Assembly (NCBI RefSeq): GCF_022539315.1
Contig: NC_066317.1
Span: forward strand, 45,425,935 to 45,489,934
Origin: Serinus canaria
Lineage: Eukaryota > Chordata > Aves > Passeriformes > Fringillidae
Length of the DNA: 64,000 nt
Direction of reading: 5' to 3'
The notes under the pieces were generated by a model. The model saw nothing but the letters and a program-made list of their open reading frames with translations, ran no database searches and was not told the DNA's origin. Of this stretch, positions 28,901-41,991 are shown piece after piece. Each line of letters starts with the position of its first letter. Position 1 is the stretch's first letter. Made by a program: the position numbers and the translations under genes.

Positions 28901-31900
28901 ATGTTGCAATAAGAATTCCACTGTAAGCCTTATCAAATTAATTCTGTGTTGTTTCCACATAGGTCGTGGATCTCCGTGAAAATGCTCTGACAATCCCTCT
29001 ACCACAGCTACTAGTCAGTTTGAACTTTTTTCAGCTTGAAGTGTATTTGTCAAAGAATGCCTGGATATTTAACTGCAGGCTAAATGCTTTTAGACATTTC
29101 TTTCATTTTGTCTTTGACTCCACAAGGCAGAAATGGAGCCTTTCATACAATAAGTCTGCCAACAGCTCCCAGAAACCTCTGCTGTATCTTTCAAGTTTCC
29201 ATTTAAACTGCAGGGACAATGTCGTGCTCAAAAAGGCCACAGTCCCAACAGGGAACACATCAGTGCTGACCTGTAACTTGGACAACATAAGGGGTATGTA
29301 AATCAGGCACTCCATTCAAATGCTACTAAAATCCAAATGAATGCAGAATGATCCAATAAATCTGGTTTTTAAAATGTCTTTCCAAAGACACTGTTTAAAA
29401 ATATCTGAATAACAATTTAACATGCAAAAATATTTCATTAGAAAGTAGCATTCTGCTTAGAATATTTGAAAGTTAGGTTTCTTGAGTCTTCATCTCCTTC
29501 CTTACATTAAAGGAGGAAGTGATGCTAAATTCCATCCAAATAAGTTCCATTAAGTAATGCATTGCAAAAATATTGGTTTATTTTGGACTGAAACAAAGAA
29601 CCAGATAGCAGGGTGGCACTTCTGAGGCATGTAGAAAACCAAGAAGGATGCAATAGTTTTCAGTATTCAGTTACAGCAAAAGGAATTGAAGGTTTATTTG
29701 CAGGGAAAAAGATTTCTGGTTCTTCTAAAGAAGTATAGCCACTGTAGCACACACTTCACTTACATTTAAAATTATTAGAGAACATTGAGGGTATAAGCAA
29801 CAAAACCTAGAGAGCCAAGACTTACTATGCAGATGAAAAACTAAGACCAAAATCAGAGCAGAAGGTGTATTTGTCATGTGCCATAAGGCAAAATGGTTCA
29901 ACTCTAATGGACTAATAGCACTTGGAGGTGGCAAGTTTTTCCCCTGGGAATACTTCATCACCAAATGAAAATATGCAGGACCTATCAGAAATGCCACCTG
30001 CTCTGTCTGTTTACAAGAAAAGTCACAGAAACCTGGATTAAAATCAACACACTGGATTGCAGCAAAACTCAGCTGGGAACAAAAGCTGATCCAAAGACAA
30101 AGCCAAGAATGCAACCTTGAAACAAATTGCTAAAAGCCAACAACCAGCCATGGCCCACACTAGCTCAAGTTTGGAAGAATTGCTCAGTCTGTATAAATAC
30201 CCTTGATTTACAGACTTTTTTGCTGCAGTCAGATCAGGAACTAGAGGAAAATCACAGTGGTTGAAACACTGACAGTGAAGAGGTGATGTTTTATCCCACA
30301 GCTGCACACAGTGACCATGACCAGGCTGCAGAGCAGCTGGCTGTAGATGTCTCTTCCACAAGGAAGATCTGCAGGTGTTTCTAGTATAACCCTGAACTTG
30401 CTTAGATTATTTCCTTCCTCATGTTACCATTTTTCTAGTAAAGTCTACAATTAAGACCCCACATGTACTGTGTTTTCAGATGGGAGGCAGTTGGGAAGAC
30501 CTGTAATCTGGTTTAACAGACTTTGTACCGTGTAAAATCATTTAGGATGGATAAAAGGAAAATGAGGTTTATAATAAACTGTTAAAATTATGAGAGATCA
30601 TCCAGAGTATATTCTTAAAAATATCACTGGACCCTGTAAAACAAGTATACTATGCTTTTAACAAAGACTGAGTTAGTATTTTCTTTCATTTCAGGCAATG
30701 GAGTCTCTTGGTGGACACCTAAGGGCAGAATCTCAAAAAATCACAGTCTTCCTCAGATGACACTGAATAAAATGAATAATTTAGTGATATACAACGTTGA
30801 GAAAACTGCTGAAGGATTATATTTGTGTCTTTTTAATTCGACAAAAGAGAAATACCTGATTTACAATATAGAGGTGAAAGAAGGTGTCTCAGCATTTTTG
30901 GTTAGAAAAGCCAGGAACACTCTTTTTAGAGAGAAAGAAACGGAGCCAAACTTTGGACTGGCTGTCTCCCTCTCTGTGCTCATTACATTTGTTTGTGCTT
31001 TTTGCCTGGGTGCTTTTGCTAGACCCTACCTGGAGAGGCTGTGGAGACGCATGCGCAGGAACAAAAATTCAGGTTCAGAACAGACGTATTCTAACCAAGC
31101 TTTTTCAGATGAAACCTTGAGCAGAGAGCCTTCTGCAAGCAAGCCAACAAACATGCAGCGTAATACATTCATTTGTGATAAAAATTCTTTAAGAAACACT
31201 CTGATCTTTCCTACAGAAGCTTCTACTGCGTATGAAAATGTCACTGGCAGTGGTGTACATCCACCAAATCCCAAAGCAGAGTACCAGAAACAAAGCAATA
31301 CTGAGATCAACATGAAGAAAACACCAGCATTTTCAGAAGTCCAAACTAGTATTGACAATAATGAAAGCGTGAATGTTTATGATACTGGACTATTTTTTGT
31401 AAGGACGGATTACCAGAACAGCAACGAAATAACACCAAACAGCAAAGTAAGAAACAACTCTGGTCTGTTGCAGTCTGAGGTCACAAAAGCTACACCAGAT
31501 TCTCCAGAAAGAAAAGGTGTTCTTTCACATCATAAACCCAGGCATGCTAGAAAATTTATGCAGGGAAGGCAAAGCTGTGAAGAACAACTTTGTCTAAATA
31601 GCAACAAAAATATACCTAGTGATGCTGGAGATTTTACTTCACCCAGTAGCTTCAGAAGAGATGCAGATATTGAGAATTTAGGCCTCTATGAAAAAATAGA
31701 CAACTTTCCCACGACATTGCATGACTGTAAAAGGATACATTCAGATGAAAAAGATGCTGCAGCTGATATATTTGGTGACAGTTCTTCAGCTGAAGGGACT
31801 CCATTCACAATGAGTGACTGTAGCTCTTTAGCAGACTTTGAAGTGGAACATCCTGGTGTTAGTGACAACCTGCCAGTGTGTCAGTCACCGCTCGATGACG

Positions 31901-33705
31901 CCAACACGGACAGTGGAACTGAGAAGTTCGTAACACCACCAGAGTCTCCAAACTTTACTGCTGAACTTCAGCAGACTGGGAAAAATGAAGATGAGAACAG
32001 TGCCTATTTTGAAACCACTATTAATTATGGATCAGATCCCACCATGCAGGAAACAGCATCCCCTTATGCTGATAAAAGCAGTGGCCATGTAAGCATGTCA
32101 GATCCAGAAACAGTTAGTTCTTCAAGTCAAGAAATTCCAGTTACATTTGATTATTTCACTAATGCAAGGTCAACAGTAGAAAATTCTATTTCTGATTCTT
32201 TCCATAGTCAAAGTACAGATTTTGGTAAGATGGTACTTAAGTTAAAACCTTTTCTCACATATGACACAGAGAAAACTTCTGAAGAGGATGAACTGCAGCT
32301 TTCTCTGTTTCCCAGAGAACCACAGCACTTCCTCAGCTTCAGTCATACAGAACAAAAAGGAAATGCACCAGCAGGAAGTACAGATGAGAATATAGCCAGG
32401 AACTCCCCTGAAAAGAATCATGGTGAAGCAGACATTAATGCAGAGTCCACAGAAGAAAACTCTATTTCTAATTCTCTCCACAGTCAAAGTCCAGATCTTG
32501 GTAACATGGTACTTAAGTTAAAACCTTTTCTCACATATGACACAGAGAAAACTTCTGAAGAGGATGAACTGCAGCTTTCACCTCTTCTCAGAGAACCACA
32601 GCACTTCCTCAGCTTCAGTCACACAGAACAAAAAGGAAATGCACCAGCAGAAAGTACAGATGAGCACATAGCCAGGAACTCCCCTGAAAAGAATCATGGT
32701 AAAGCAGACATTAATGCAGAGTCCACAGTAGAAAGTTCTATTTCTGATTCTCTCTACAGTCAAAGTCCAGATCTTGGTAACATGGTACTTAAGTTAAAAC
32801 CTTTTCCCACAAATGACACAGAGAAAACTTTTGAAGAGGATGAACTGCAGCTTTTTCTTCCCAAAGAACCACAGCACTTCCTCAGCTTCAGTCACACAGA
32901 AAAAAAAGAAAATGCACCAGCAGAAAGTACAGATGAGAATATAGCCAGGAACTCCCCTGAAAAGAATCATGGTGAAGCAGACATTACATTACAAAGAAAC
33001 ACGAGTACATCTGAGGACAATGGCTTTATTTATGCTCCCACTGGTTTGAATGAAGTTGTAAAAAAAACTTCACTGCTGCATTTCAGCCAAGAATCATCTC
33101 TTCAATTGCTGCCTGAACCCACAGCTGAAAAACATTTCATGTTTGTTACACAGCAAGATGACTTGCTACCACAGGAGGAGCAGGCTTCTGCAGATAAAAT
33201 GCAAAGAGGCTCTGATGAGAAAAATTCTGATGGATTCACAGAATTGCAGGATACCAGCAATCACAGTCTGCCTGAAGAAATGCAGTCTTGTAGTTCTACA
33301 GCAGTTCTGGTGCATCTTCATAGTTCTGGGAAAACACAGTCAGAATTCACAACAGATGATCCCTTCCAACTGGATCAGAGTGATGAGGATGAATATTCCT
33401 TCTCAATCCCACAAGGTTTCTTTAATGAAAGTACATCATACAGTTCATGTTCCTTCCCACAAAAGCCTACAGAAAATACAATCTCTGAAAGCACTGATTC
33501 CAGCAAGATGAAGGATCACACTGCTTTGACAGAACTGGAGAACCATTCTGCAACAACTGCAGAACACCTCCAAAATTTCAGTGAAAATCTCAGCCAAAAA
33601 AGTCGGACTAATTCGGGACAGGACCAGTTTTTTGTTAAGAAGAAAAGAGCATTTGATGGATTTGCTAATATTTTGCAAAGCAGGAGAACAAACTTCAATA
33701 GCTGA
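25405..33705 (+). CDS. LRRC66: LRRC66, LRR/Ig-like single-pass membrane protein
   Basis: A poorly studied leucine-rich repeat membrane protein, named from position next to SGCB and DCUN1D4 and from domain plan. Exons: 25405-25900, 28283-28452, 28963-29293, 30695-33705; phases 1, 0, 1 join cleanly to give 1335 codons plus stop (human about 880). In order: signal peptide (about 1-23), LRRs with LNLSNNLISEL, LNLSGNAIHTL, VHMSSNAIQQI and IDLRNNKITKI, a C-terminal cap (NAWIFNCRLNAF), an Ig-like fold (LTCNLD, WW, GLYLCLF), a membrane span about 418-441 (LITFVCAFCLGAFA), and an acidic, Ser-rich cytoplasmic tail of about 890 residues. The tail contains three 92-residue repeats. Function is unknown; no catalytic motif is visible. 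Confidence 0.93.
25901..28282 (+). other. LRRC66 intron 1
   Basis: About 2.4 kb, AT-rich, with no exon or recognisable mobile element. Confidence 0.5.
28283..28452 (+). CDS. LRRC66: LRRC66 coding exon 2
   Basis: Acceptor TTCTTCCTAG, phase 1 in, 0 out. Two further LRRs: SLQTVHMSSNAIQQIDP and LKDIDLRNNKITKIHP. Donor is GTTTTA, weaker than usual. Confidence 0.92.
28453..28962 (+). other. LRRC66 intron 2
   Basis: 510 bp of AT-rich sequence; nothing recognised. Confidence 0.5.
28963..29293 (+). CDS. LRRC66: LRRC66 coding exon 3
   Basis: Begins VVDLRENALTIPLPQLL, the last repeat, then the LRR C-terminal cap and the first half of an Ig-like domain ending at the first Cys (SVLTCNLDNIR). Donor is GTATGT, phase 1. 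Confidence 0.92.
29294..30694 (+). other. LRRC66 intron 3
   Basis: 1.4 kb; minus-strand open frames near 29725-30361 have no recognisable homology or splice logic. Confidence 0.5.
30695..33705 (+). CDS. LRRC66: LRRC66 coding exon 4
   Basis: A 3011-nt last exon: second half of the Ig-like domain (WWTPKGR, GLYLCLF), membrane span, and the complete tail to TGA. The tail has many Ser/Thr-Pro sites (TPDSPERK, TPPESPN) but no known domain. Confidence 0.95.
32170..32987 (+). repeat. Three tandem 276-bp coding repeats in LRRC66
   Basis: Units start at 32170, 32446 and 32722, exactly 276 bp (92 codons) apart. Each encodes SISDS/SISNS, MVLKLKPF, EKTSEEDELQL, PQHFLSFSHTE and ARNSPEKNHG in the same order. 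The third has one 3-bp deletion. Substitutions are few, so the duplications are fairly recent or homogenised. Confidence 0.97.
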
Positions 33706-33863
33706 AACACAAAATGGTTATACTAAGCTCCCACAGTGTTTATGTCATTACAGCAGGTGCAAACATTATTTTGTTTTAAAGTGAAATTACTTTTATTTAG
33801 AAGGGTACTCGCAAAAAACCCAATAACAGACTTGATAAAAAGCTAGTCAAGAATATTAATAAA
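33706..33863 (+). other. LRRC66 3' UTR (inferred)
   Basis: Short 3' UTR from the stop to the first AATAAA. Confidence 0.6.
33858..33863 (+). terminator. LRRC66 poly(A) signal
   Basis: AATAAA 153 bp after the stop codon. Another AATAAA lies about 105 bp further on (near 33967). Confidence 0.6.
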
Positions 33864-36274
33864 GCTTTTGCTGAATTATATTTACTTTCTCATTATTGGT
33901 AGTTGTTACTAATATATAATTTCCCCTGGAATTTGCTTCAGATACTCAGTTTTGTCTTTTTGTCTAAAATAAATGCAATATGGAAATTCACATTATTACT
34001 ATTACTGTGTTTTCTTATGGGACTCAACCTATACAGAGAAATAGTACATACTACTGTCTTCTTTTTTGAGCCAGATTCGTGGATTATCTCTGAATTCCCA
34101 GTGCAGCAAAGATAAGTAAAGTCCAAGCAGTATTCAATTACATTTCAAAAATTACTTTTTAACTTGGCAAAAGAGAGAAAAACACTTTTCTCAAAGACAC
34201 AGAATAGAATTCAATTCTGCAGAAACGTCATTTATAGAAATGTAGCTAAAATGGGACATCACCTGAAGTTTGCAGATGTAGTGACACAGGTAGGGTAATT
34301 TTAAAAGAGACAAAGGATCCACTTGAGAATTTTATTTAAGAGGGGAAAATCAAAAGCAGTTCAAAACTGCTAATTCAGAACACCAGTAGCCAAAAGATAG
34401 CAATTGTAAGGTAACATTACCTCTGAATATTGCCCAAGGCCCCTTCAAAAGATTCAGCACCACTGCTGCAGTCCTTGAAGGGAAACGTCATCATGAAAGG
34501 GAGCAGACACAGTTCTGGGAAAATGCAGGACCTTGGCTACAACTCTGGGAAAAGTCTTTCACAAAGACACAATTAACTCCTAAAAACTCCAAACAGAAGG
34601 AACACATTTCAATTCCATCACAAGAGGAGCAAGTCCAATGGCAGACTACATCACTGAAACTACCTTTAAAGAAAAAACTAAGAACAAAGCACCACTGCCA
34701 GTTTCAGTAAAGCTCATTATCCACACAAGTTCTTTGTGGCCAAAACAACTTTAAAAATGCAATGCCTGAAAAAAGCACTGACTCACTTTTTTTTCTATCT
34801 GTGGGTCTTCAAACATCATTAACACCTCTCCAAGGACTGTCACCTTTTGGTTGTTGCAGCTACTAACATGTTAAGAAATCTAACTATACAAGCAAGGGAA
34901 TTTTGTGAATCATGGGGAAAAAAACACACTTGAGTGCTCTATTGGTATCTCATACACTGAAATGTTTTGCCCTTTGCTTGTGTAACAGTCCAATGGCATT
35001 TCAAAATATATATTGAACAATTATTTTCTCATCTTTTTTTCTGACCATGAGAATGCTGCAGTGGTGAGGCAGACAGTACTTGTGAGAAGCTGCAGGGTTT
35101 CTAAGATTCCCTTTATGCCATAAAGTTGTGGAAAGTTCCTGTTCTTGTCAAACATAGTAAAATTTCTCCTTTATAGTGGGATTTTAACATGTGGCAAAGT
35201 ATTCATTCTACTGCCAAAATATTATGCTTCATCTCAAACTTATCTTCATATGGCTGCCTAATCTTGCCACTGTCCTTTGCTACTCACCTCTCCATTCTAT
35301 CACATCTTCACTCCAATTCAAACTCAGCTGCTTCTCCTTCATATTAGTTCATTAGCAATTGCTCTTTAATATATTTTGTATTTTCTGTGACTTCCACACA
35401 GTACTCATCACACTCTGCTCCTCCCTACACTCACCCCATGTTAGCATGCCCTTCTCTATACACTGAGTGTATAGTCCCACGCACACTGTCCCCAATTCTG
35501 TACCCTCACATTTCCTTACCTTTCATCCACTCTATCTTGTTCACACTGAAAATTGATTTAGGTTCTTTGGCCACTGAGTATTTTCTAGGACACCTACGCT
35601 AGTAGGATGCCCACTGCTGTTACCATCCCAGTTGACTGTGGGTAATCACACAAAGTCACAGAATAAGCTGGATAAAAAAGGTGCCTGAGTGTAGGCTGTA
35701 GGAATTTGTAAATGAAGCCTAAACAATCAGCCAAGAGGATGCTGGCAATAGTCTGGAGGCTTCTCACAGGGCAATGGCCTGCTGAGCTCCACAACTGACA
35801 GGACACAGAATCCCTCACACAGTGAATCAAGACAGCACAAAACGCAGGAGTTTTAAAAACAGATCAAGAACTTCAAATGCAGTAATCAGGATGAAACAAA
35901 ACTCCCATTTTCAGACACATAAGTTTGAAAATTGTCAAGTTATTTGCTGTGGATACAAAGCATTTTAATCTTTCCCGAATATGTTGAAAATTTGGCTGGA
36001 AAATAACCCTTAAATACAAGGAGAAGACATGCACATCTAATCTACACATAATCAACAAAAGAAACTTTTTTTGGATAGTAAATTCTTCATGGTAGAGAAG
36101 ACTGTGACTCACCCTCTCTGATAAATACAGGTAAGCAACAGCCTACATTCTGAGAATCGGCAAAGCCAATCCCAGCCTATCAGAAACATAAACATAATAG
36201 AAAACTTCTTCAGGATGGGTTCTGCATTACAATATTCTAATTACAATGTGAATATATCCACTTCAAGTAATATT
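33864..36274. other. Convergent intergenic interval
   Basis: AT-rich sequence with no exon seen. It separates the LRRC66 3' end from the CR1 relic and the DCUN1D4 3' side. Confidence 0.4.
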
Positions 36275-37355
36275 TTAAGTCAAGGTTGGAAGCAATATCT
36301 GGAGGTCACCTGGTCCAATGATCCTGATCAAGCAAGGCCACTTAGAGCCAGTTGCTCAGGACCATGTTCAGATGGCTTTTGAGTATCCCTGAGGATAGAC
36401 TCAGTAACAGTGCATGGCAGAAAAACAGAGCCGTTCCTGATGTTCAGATGGAGCCTCCGAGGTTTCAGTTAATGCCCATTGCCTCTGGTCCTGTCACTGG
36501 GCACTGGCTGAAGAGTCTTTGTCTTCTTTACACCCTCCCTTCAGATACTGAAATACTTTAGTAAGACTTCCCACAGCACCTTCTCTTCTCTAGGCCAAAC
36601 AGCTGTCAGCCTTTCCTCATAGGAGAGAAGTTCCCATCCCTTCATTTCCTTCTTCATTATCTTCATGGCCCTTTACTGGACCCTCTCCAGAATGTGACAG
36701 TGTCTCTGGTACTGGGAAGCCCTGAACTGGACACAATACTCAGGTGTGGCCTCATCAGGGCTGTGTAGGAGGGAACACTCATCCCTCAGCCTGCTGGCAA
36801 TACTTTGTCAGCATCAGGCAGGAACCACTCACCTTCTTCACAGCAAGAACTTGGTGGTGGCTCATCTCTGACTCAGTGCCCACGAGGACCCCCAGTCCCT
36901 TTTCTACCAAGCTGCTTTCCACCTGGGTAGCCCTCAGCAGATACTGGTGCAGGGGGCTGCTTCTCCCCAGATGCAGGACTTTGTACCTCTCCTGGATGAA
37001 ACTCATGTAGTTCTTGCCAGGCCTTTTCTCAAGCATGCTGAGATCCCTCTGGAAGGCAGTAAAATCATCTGGCTCTTCATCCTTTACTTCCAGCTCTGCC
37101 ATATCAGCAAACTTGCTGAGGAGACCCTGTGCCCCATCACCCAGGTCAATAATGAAGCTATTGAAGAGAACTGGACCCAGCTCTTACCCTGGGGGTACAG
37201 CATTAGTTACTGGTCTCCAATTACACTTTGCTCTGCAGACCACCACTCTCTGGGCCATACAATTCTCAGTTTTCACCCATCTGATCATCCATTCCATACA
37301 TCAACAGCTTTTCTATGAGGACCTTGTGGGTCAAAAGGCTGGACCAAGATGAGTG
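36275..37355 (-). mobile_element. CR1 LINE relic, 3' half, minus strand
   Basis: On the plus strand the segment begins with the typical reversed CR1 3' end (ggttggaagcaatatctgga, then ggtcacctggtccaa). On the minus strand 36779-37102 still encodes the C-terminal part of CR1 ORF2: SSLVEKGLGVLVGTESEMSH, followed by a degraded tail. Stops and indels show it is dead. The 5' end is truncated, as usual for CR1. Confidence 0.93.
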
Positions 37356-40300
37356 GGTAACAATTATGCTTCTGTAAAATTTTGTTGGGACATTTCTGCT
37401 CAAATTCACTTATTATTGAAAACTTTTGTATTACAGTACTGTTTTACACCAACACACTCCATTTGAACCATAACCTTTTTGATACATGTACCTGTTCCCA
37501 ACAGTTTTAAATACTGATTTGCTCCACTATTAGAAACCCGGGGGACAAGATCCTACAGACAAATTCCCTGCTAATACTTGATAAAGGCTGTCTGCTGATG
37601 TATGTTCAGATATGAGAATTTCTGAAGTATGAATCACAGAAAAATCTGAAGTCAGTTTCTGAAACCAACACAAATACTGTTTATTTGTGGGATGCCATTT
37701 TACAACAACACCAAGAAAAGACCTAAAAAATCAACTGGATTAACTCATGTTAGGTGGCATAATAGTATTTTCATCATATTGTGAGTCACAGGAGTTTAGC
37801 ACACCTTATTTACATAATATGCAAGTAACTAAGACGTAAAGCATTCACAGTTACAGGTTAACTGCTGTTCCTGCCACAGCAGGGTCAGTAGGTGCTACTT
37901 GGACACACGTACACATGCACACACACATAGTGGGGGAGTGGGTGAGGATTTTAAAAATAAAAGCAAACAAACAAAAAAAATGAAGCTGGATTTTGGTCTC
38001 AATTACAGAAAACAAACCACTCTGTTTGTGGTTGGCTTCTATATACTTTTACAACAATACGAAAAGACAAAATATAAGGCCTAGAAAGAGGTATGTTAGC
38101 AGCTATAAATAAAACCAGGGCACAAGCTAACCTTTAAAGCTGCCTATATAAATTCCAAGAGTATCAAACTATTTCTGAGACTTGTGACTAAGGGTCAACA
38201 GAAATCTAGGAAAACCTTAACACAACTGAAGTCCATTTCTTGTCCTTCAAAATAGTAACTTGGGAACATCAATGAAGTAGCAATAAGCTATGACTAATTT
38301 TGATTGTGTGAGAATATTTCTGATGAGATAAAACACACGTTTGTGGTAAAATGGGAGAAGCCTCTACAGAATTAGAAATGGCTGCAGAAAGATAACCCAA
38401 GTAGTTATTGTAGCATAAAGACAATCTTAAAGAGGTTTTAACTGAAAACTCAAGTACATAAATATTTTCAGTAATTTCTATGTTCTTCAGCTTGCTTTCC
38501 TTGGAAAAGATAAAAAGTGAAGAAATAACAGTAATAGAGAAATATACTAATACTTTAAATACCTAGTATTACTTTGCTTTAGAAGGAAATTTAATTCATG
38601 GACTGTTTCGATTACTAATATTAATAGAATCATTTAGGTTGAAAAGATTCTTAAGACTACTGAGTGCAAAGAGCTCCAAATGTTTGCCATCTATCAAAAA
38701 ACATCAACTGCTATAGTTTCGGGACACTGTTTTCCTTTTACTAACTGTCTTTCCAATTTACATCTCCCAAATACCAAAAATGAACTGTAGATTGATCATC
38801 AAGTTACTGCTAAAAGTTCAATAACAGTACACCAGCAGCATTAGCACAAAACCCATAACACTTTTTCAGGAATGACCTCTCAGTGTCTTGTCCCAGAAAA
38901 CAGCATGTTTTGTACATTACTTTTCATAAGGGTTGGGATGGGAGCCCACAATCAAACAAACAAAAAAAATCTACATCAGCTATTTGATGGCATAATAAAC
39001 GAAAAAAGCAAATGCCACACTTGTATTAAATACAAGATTAACTGAGTATGTTAGTTAAGTTTCCACAAGTATTACAAGTTTCTCCAATATACAGGAGTAG
39101 GCAATGTTAGGATCTTTTGTTTATCAGCATATTTAGCAAAACCAACAGGATGGATAGCAGAGGGAAGCTCATCAAACCACACAGGTCCATTTTAGTCCAT
39201 TTGTTCACTATAGATATCAGTAAAGCTGTCTCTACAAGCTTTAATTGAATCTGTGGTTTATTTTATGAAGATGCATGTTTATAAACCTGCTGATGGCTAC
39301 AGATTCATACTGTTTCAAATGGAAGAAAAAATGTGCAGCCTCTGATTCATTTCCAAACACATTCTTCCTTTCCATCACTCCCAATTACTTTTACCCAAAT
39401 TAAAAAGTCAAAGTTTGTTTGCTTACACAACTCAAGTACTTTCTGAGATTTCTTTCCCTATTTCATTGCTTTTAAGTAAATTTTTTATACTGATAAACAT
39501 TTGCAAAAATGCCAACACCTGGCTGAAGCGATTTCTGTCAATCCTGTTATATGAAAGCTGTACCTGTAACAGTAATAGATTAAACGTGTCTTTGGCTCTT
39601 GCTTCCATTATTGGAAGCTCAGTTATTTGTGACATACAAAACCTTTTATACAAACTCGAATTTGTTGCAGGATTCACACCAATTTGTGCTGAATAGTTTC
39701 CTAGAGTCAACAACTAGTTTAATGTTTTAAGAACAATTACACCTATTTCAACTTAAAATCTTGGCAATCACAACTTGACCTAATGTTAAAAGTTATATTG
39801 CTTCTAAGTTCATTCTTTGAAGAACTAAACCAGCAGCTCCACTGGTATTTCATTACAGTAATACTATTGTAAACTACACATTTACATCAGAAGTCTTAAT
39901 AAAAGGTGTGTTTTCTTAGGAGGCTTATTGTAAACATTAAATACCACACTCCACTCAATTTCTTGTGCAAACTGGCATCAAACATGGAATTAAGGTTATG
40001 TGCATTTGTACATGAGAAAGCACTGACTCTGTATGTTTTACCACTACTAATTTTAAAAAGCATTGTTTAATATTATGAAAATCCAAATGTAGCTATTTCA
40101 CAGGAAAGGCAGTATTTTCTTCTTAGCATCATGAAATTCTAGGTTTTGTATATGCATGTATATTGTATATTTATGTACATACAAATATACACAGACACAC
40201 AGTTTTTGTCTTTGGCAGCTGAGCTTGAAAAACAAAAACCAAGAAGAGCAACAAACAGATATGAACACAAATGACCACCTGTACCATGACAATTACAACC

Positions 40301-41935
40301 TCCTGACCCAGGGCAGCAAGCTAATGTGCTTTTGCTAAACTAGACTTAATCCTGAAAGGAGTCAAGTCAATCGCAGTTGTTCCTCACTTGATGGCAAGGA
40401 TAGAACCTTCAATACAGAAGAGAATTTCACTTTCAACCGAAAGTGCTTTTCTTCTGTTCCCCTGGATGGCATTCTAGGGAAATAACAGAACTGCCAATAC
40501 TTGTAAAATATTTCTACAGCAAAGTAATGTTATTTGTTGTTCCAAAACACCCACTGGCCCTTTGTTGCTAAGTGCTCCATGAATCAATGACATTTTAATA
40601 AATCCTTAGGGATAAAAGTTTAATAGCACCTGATACTTTAAGGACCTATTTAGAAATATCAACACTAACATTAATAAAGAAGGGTAAGGCAAAGGCAACA
40701 TGACAAAATTACAGAACTTAAGCATTATTCCATTCACTCATTTTTTCCCAAAATAATGATCACTAGAACCATCCCACACAGACAGAGATGAGTGAAACAG
40801 GCAGTGGTCCCTACTAAAAAGTACTGTCACTTAATGCTGGTGTCTTGCATGCCCATTGCCTGCAATGGACATTCTGCCAGGAAACTTTAATCCCCAACAG
40901 GAAAGAAAAAGCAATACTTAGACTATTCAACATCATATTTTTTCCGATATCATATTTTTAAGTATTTAGAAACACAAAGCTGGAGGCCCTTGGAAAGACT
41001 AGTGTTACAAACAAAATAATCCCCAAAACTTTTATTATGTCTGTGCTAGGGGTGAGCATACTTCATTCCCCAAACCACTTATTTCAGCTAGCACTTTCAA
41101 TGTCATTGGGTCGCTAGATCACAACATAGACCAAACACTCTTGGTACACCAAAAATTAAAAGGAGCATGCCAAAGGCAATTTACAAAAGTCTAAAACCCA
41201 TTTTTAAAAGGTACTTTAATTTGCACTTTTGTACCTGTAATGACTACTGCAGTTTCAACATTAAAAAGTCAGTACTTTTTTCTTCAAATGGAAATAATCT
41301 GTGGCATGTACAACTATTACAGTGTTTAAATATTTATATGTATATATATTTTTTAAGACACCAATATTTCATTCCTATAAAGCATTAGGTCAGGTTTGGC
41401 AAATTCTGGTGAAGGAAATCACAGCATGTCTTCTGAGAAATTGGCATCTCAAATAGTAACATTGAAACCGTAAAGAGTTCTTCACATAACTATGTCCAGA
41501 GAGACTGAAATGCTACATTTGAGACCAAAAGAAAAACAAAATAACTAAAGTTTCAACAGACATGTAAGTGCTGATTAGAAATATGCCACAAAATTATTTT
41601 TACAATACATTTCTGCAGAAATAATTCCTAGGTGAAGCTTTTTTTTATACACATATACAAAATTTAGACAGCAATATACACATAATCACAGTGAAGACTC
41701 TGGCAAGTTCACCAATTTGTAGTGTAAATACAAAATGCAAAGCAGCCTTCAAAGAGAACAATGCTAAACAGCAAGCATAGCTAGCTTGTTAAATAGCAAA
41801 CATCAAAAGTTCCTTGCCAAAGGGATGCAGTGCAAGAAAAGCAGCATGCACTTTGATACAAATAGCAGTTTATGGCTAATGGTTGACATAACTGTGGTAA
41901 CAGTGACTCTTGAGTGGCTGTGCATAGTTAAACTC
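37356..41935 (-). other. DCUN1D4 3' UTR and downstream DNA
   Basis: No exon on either strand. The DCUN1D4 3' UTR starts at 41935 and runs toward lower coordinates. Minus-strand AATAAA hexamers occur for example at plus positions 39257-39262 and 37681-37686; I cannot tell which is used. Confidence 0.4.
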
Positions 41936-41991
41936 CTATGTCATCTGCTTTCCTTTATACCATTCCACAAACTCATCCAACAACACTGGCC
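41936..41991 (-). CDS. DCUN1D4: DCUN1D4 last coding exon
   Basis: [18 protein letters not shown] and a TAG stop; human ends YKDKQMS. Confidence 0.97.

Noticed and set aside
29725..30361. Minus-strand frames of 129 and 105 codons in LRRC66 intron 3
   Set aside because: No recognisable domain, no splice context, and no conserved gene is expected between LRRC66 exons.
32242..32763. Minus-strand frames inside LRRC66 exon 4
   Set aside because: They lie antisense to a long, clearly coding exon and repeat because the exon repeats.
36744..37352. Several open frames of about 90-120 codons
   Set aside because: All lie in the CR1 relic. The 107-codon minus frame is the degraded end of CR1 ORF2; the others are shadows.
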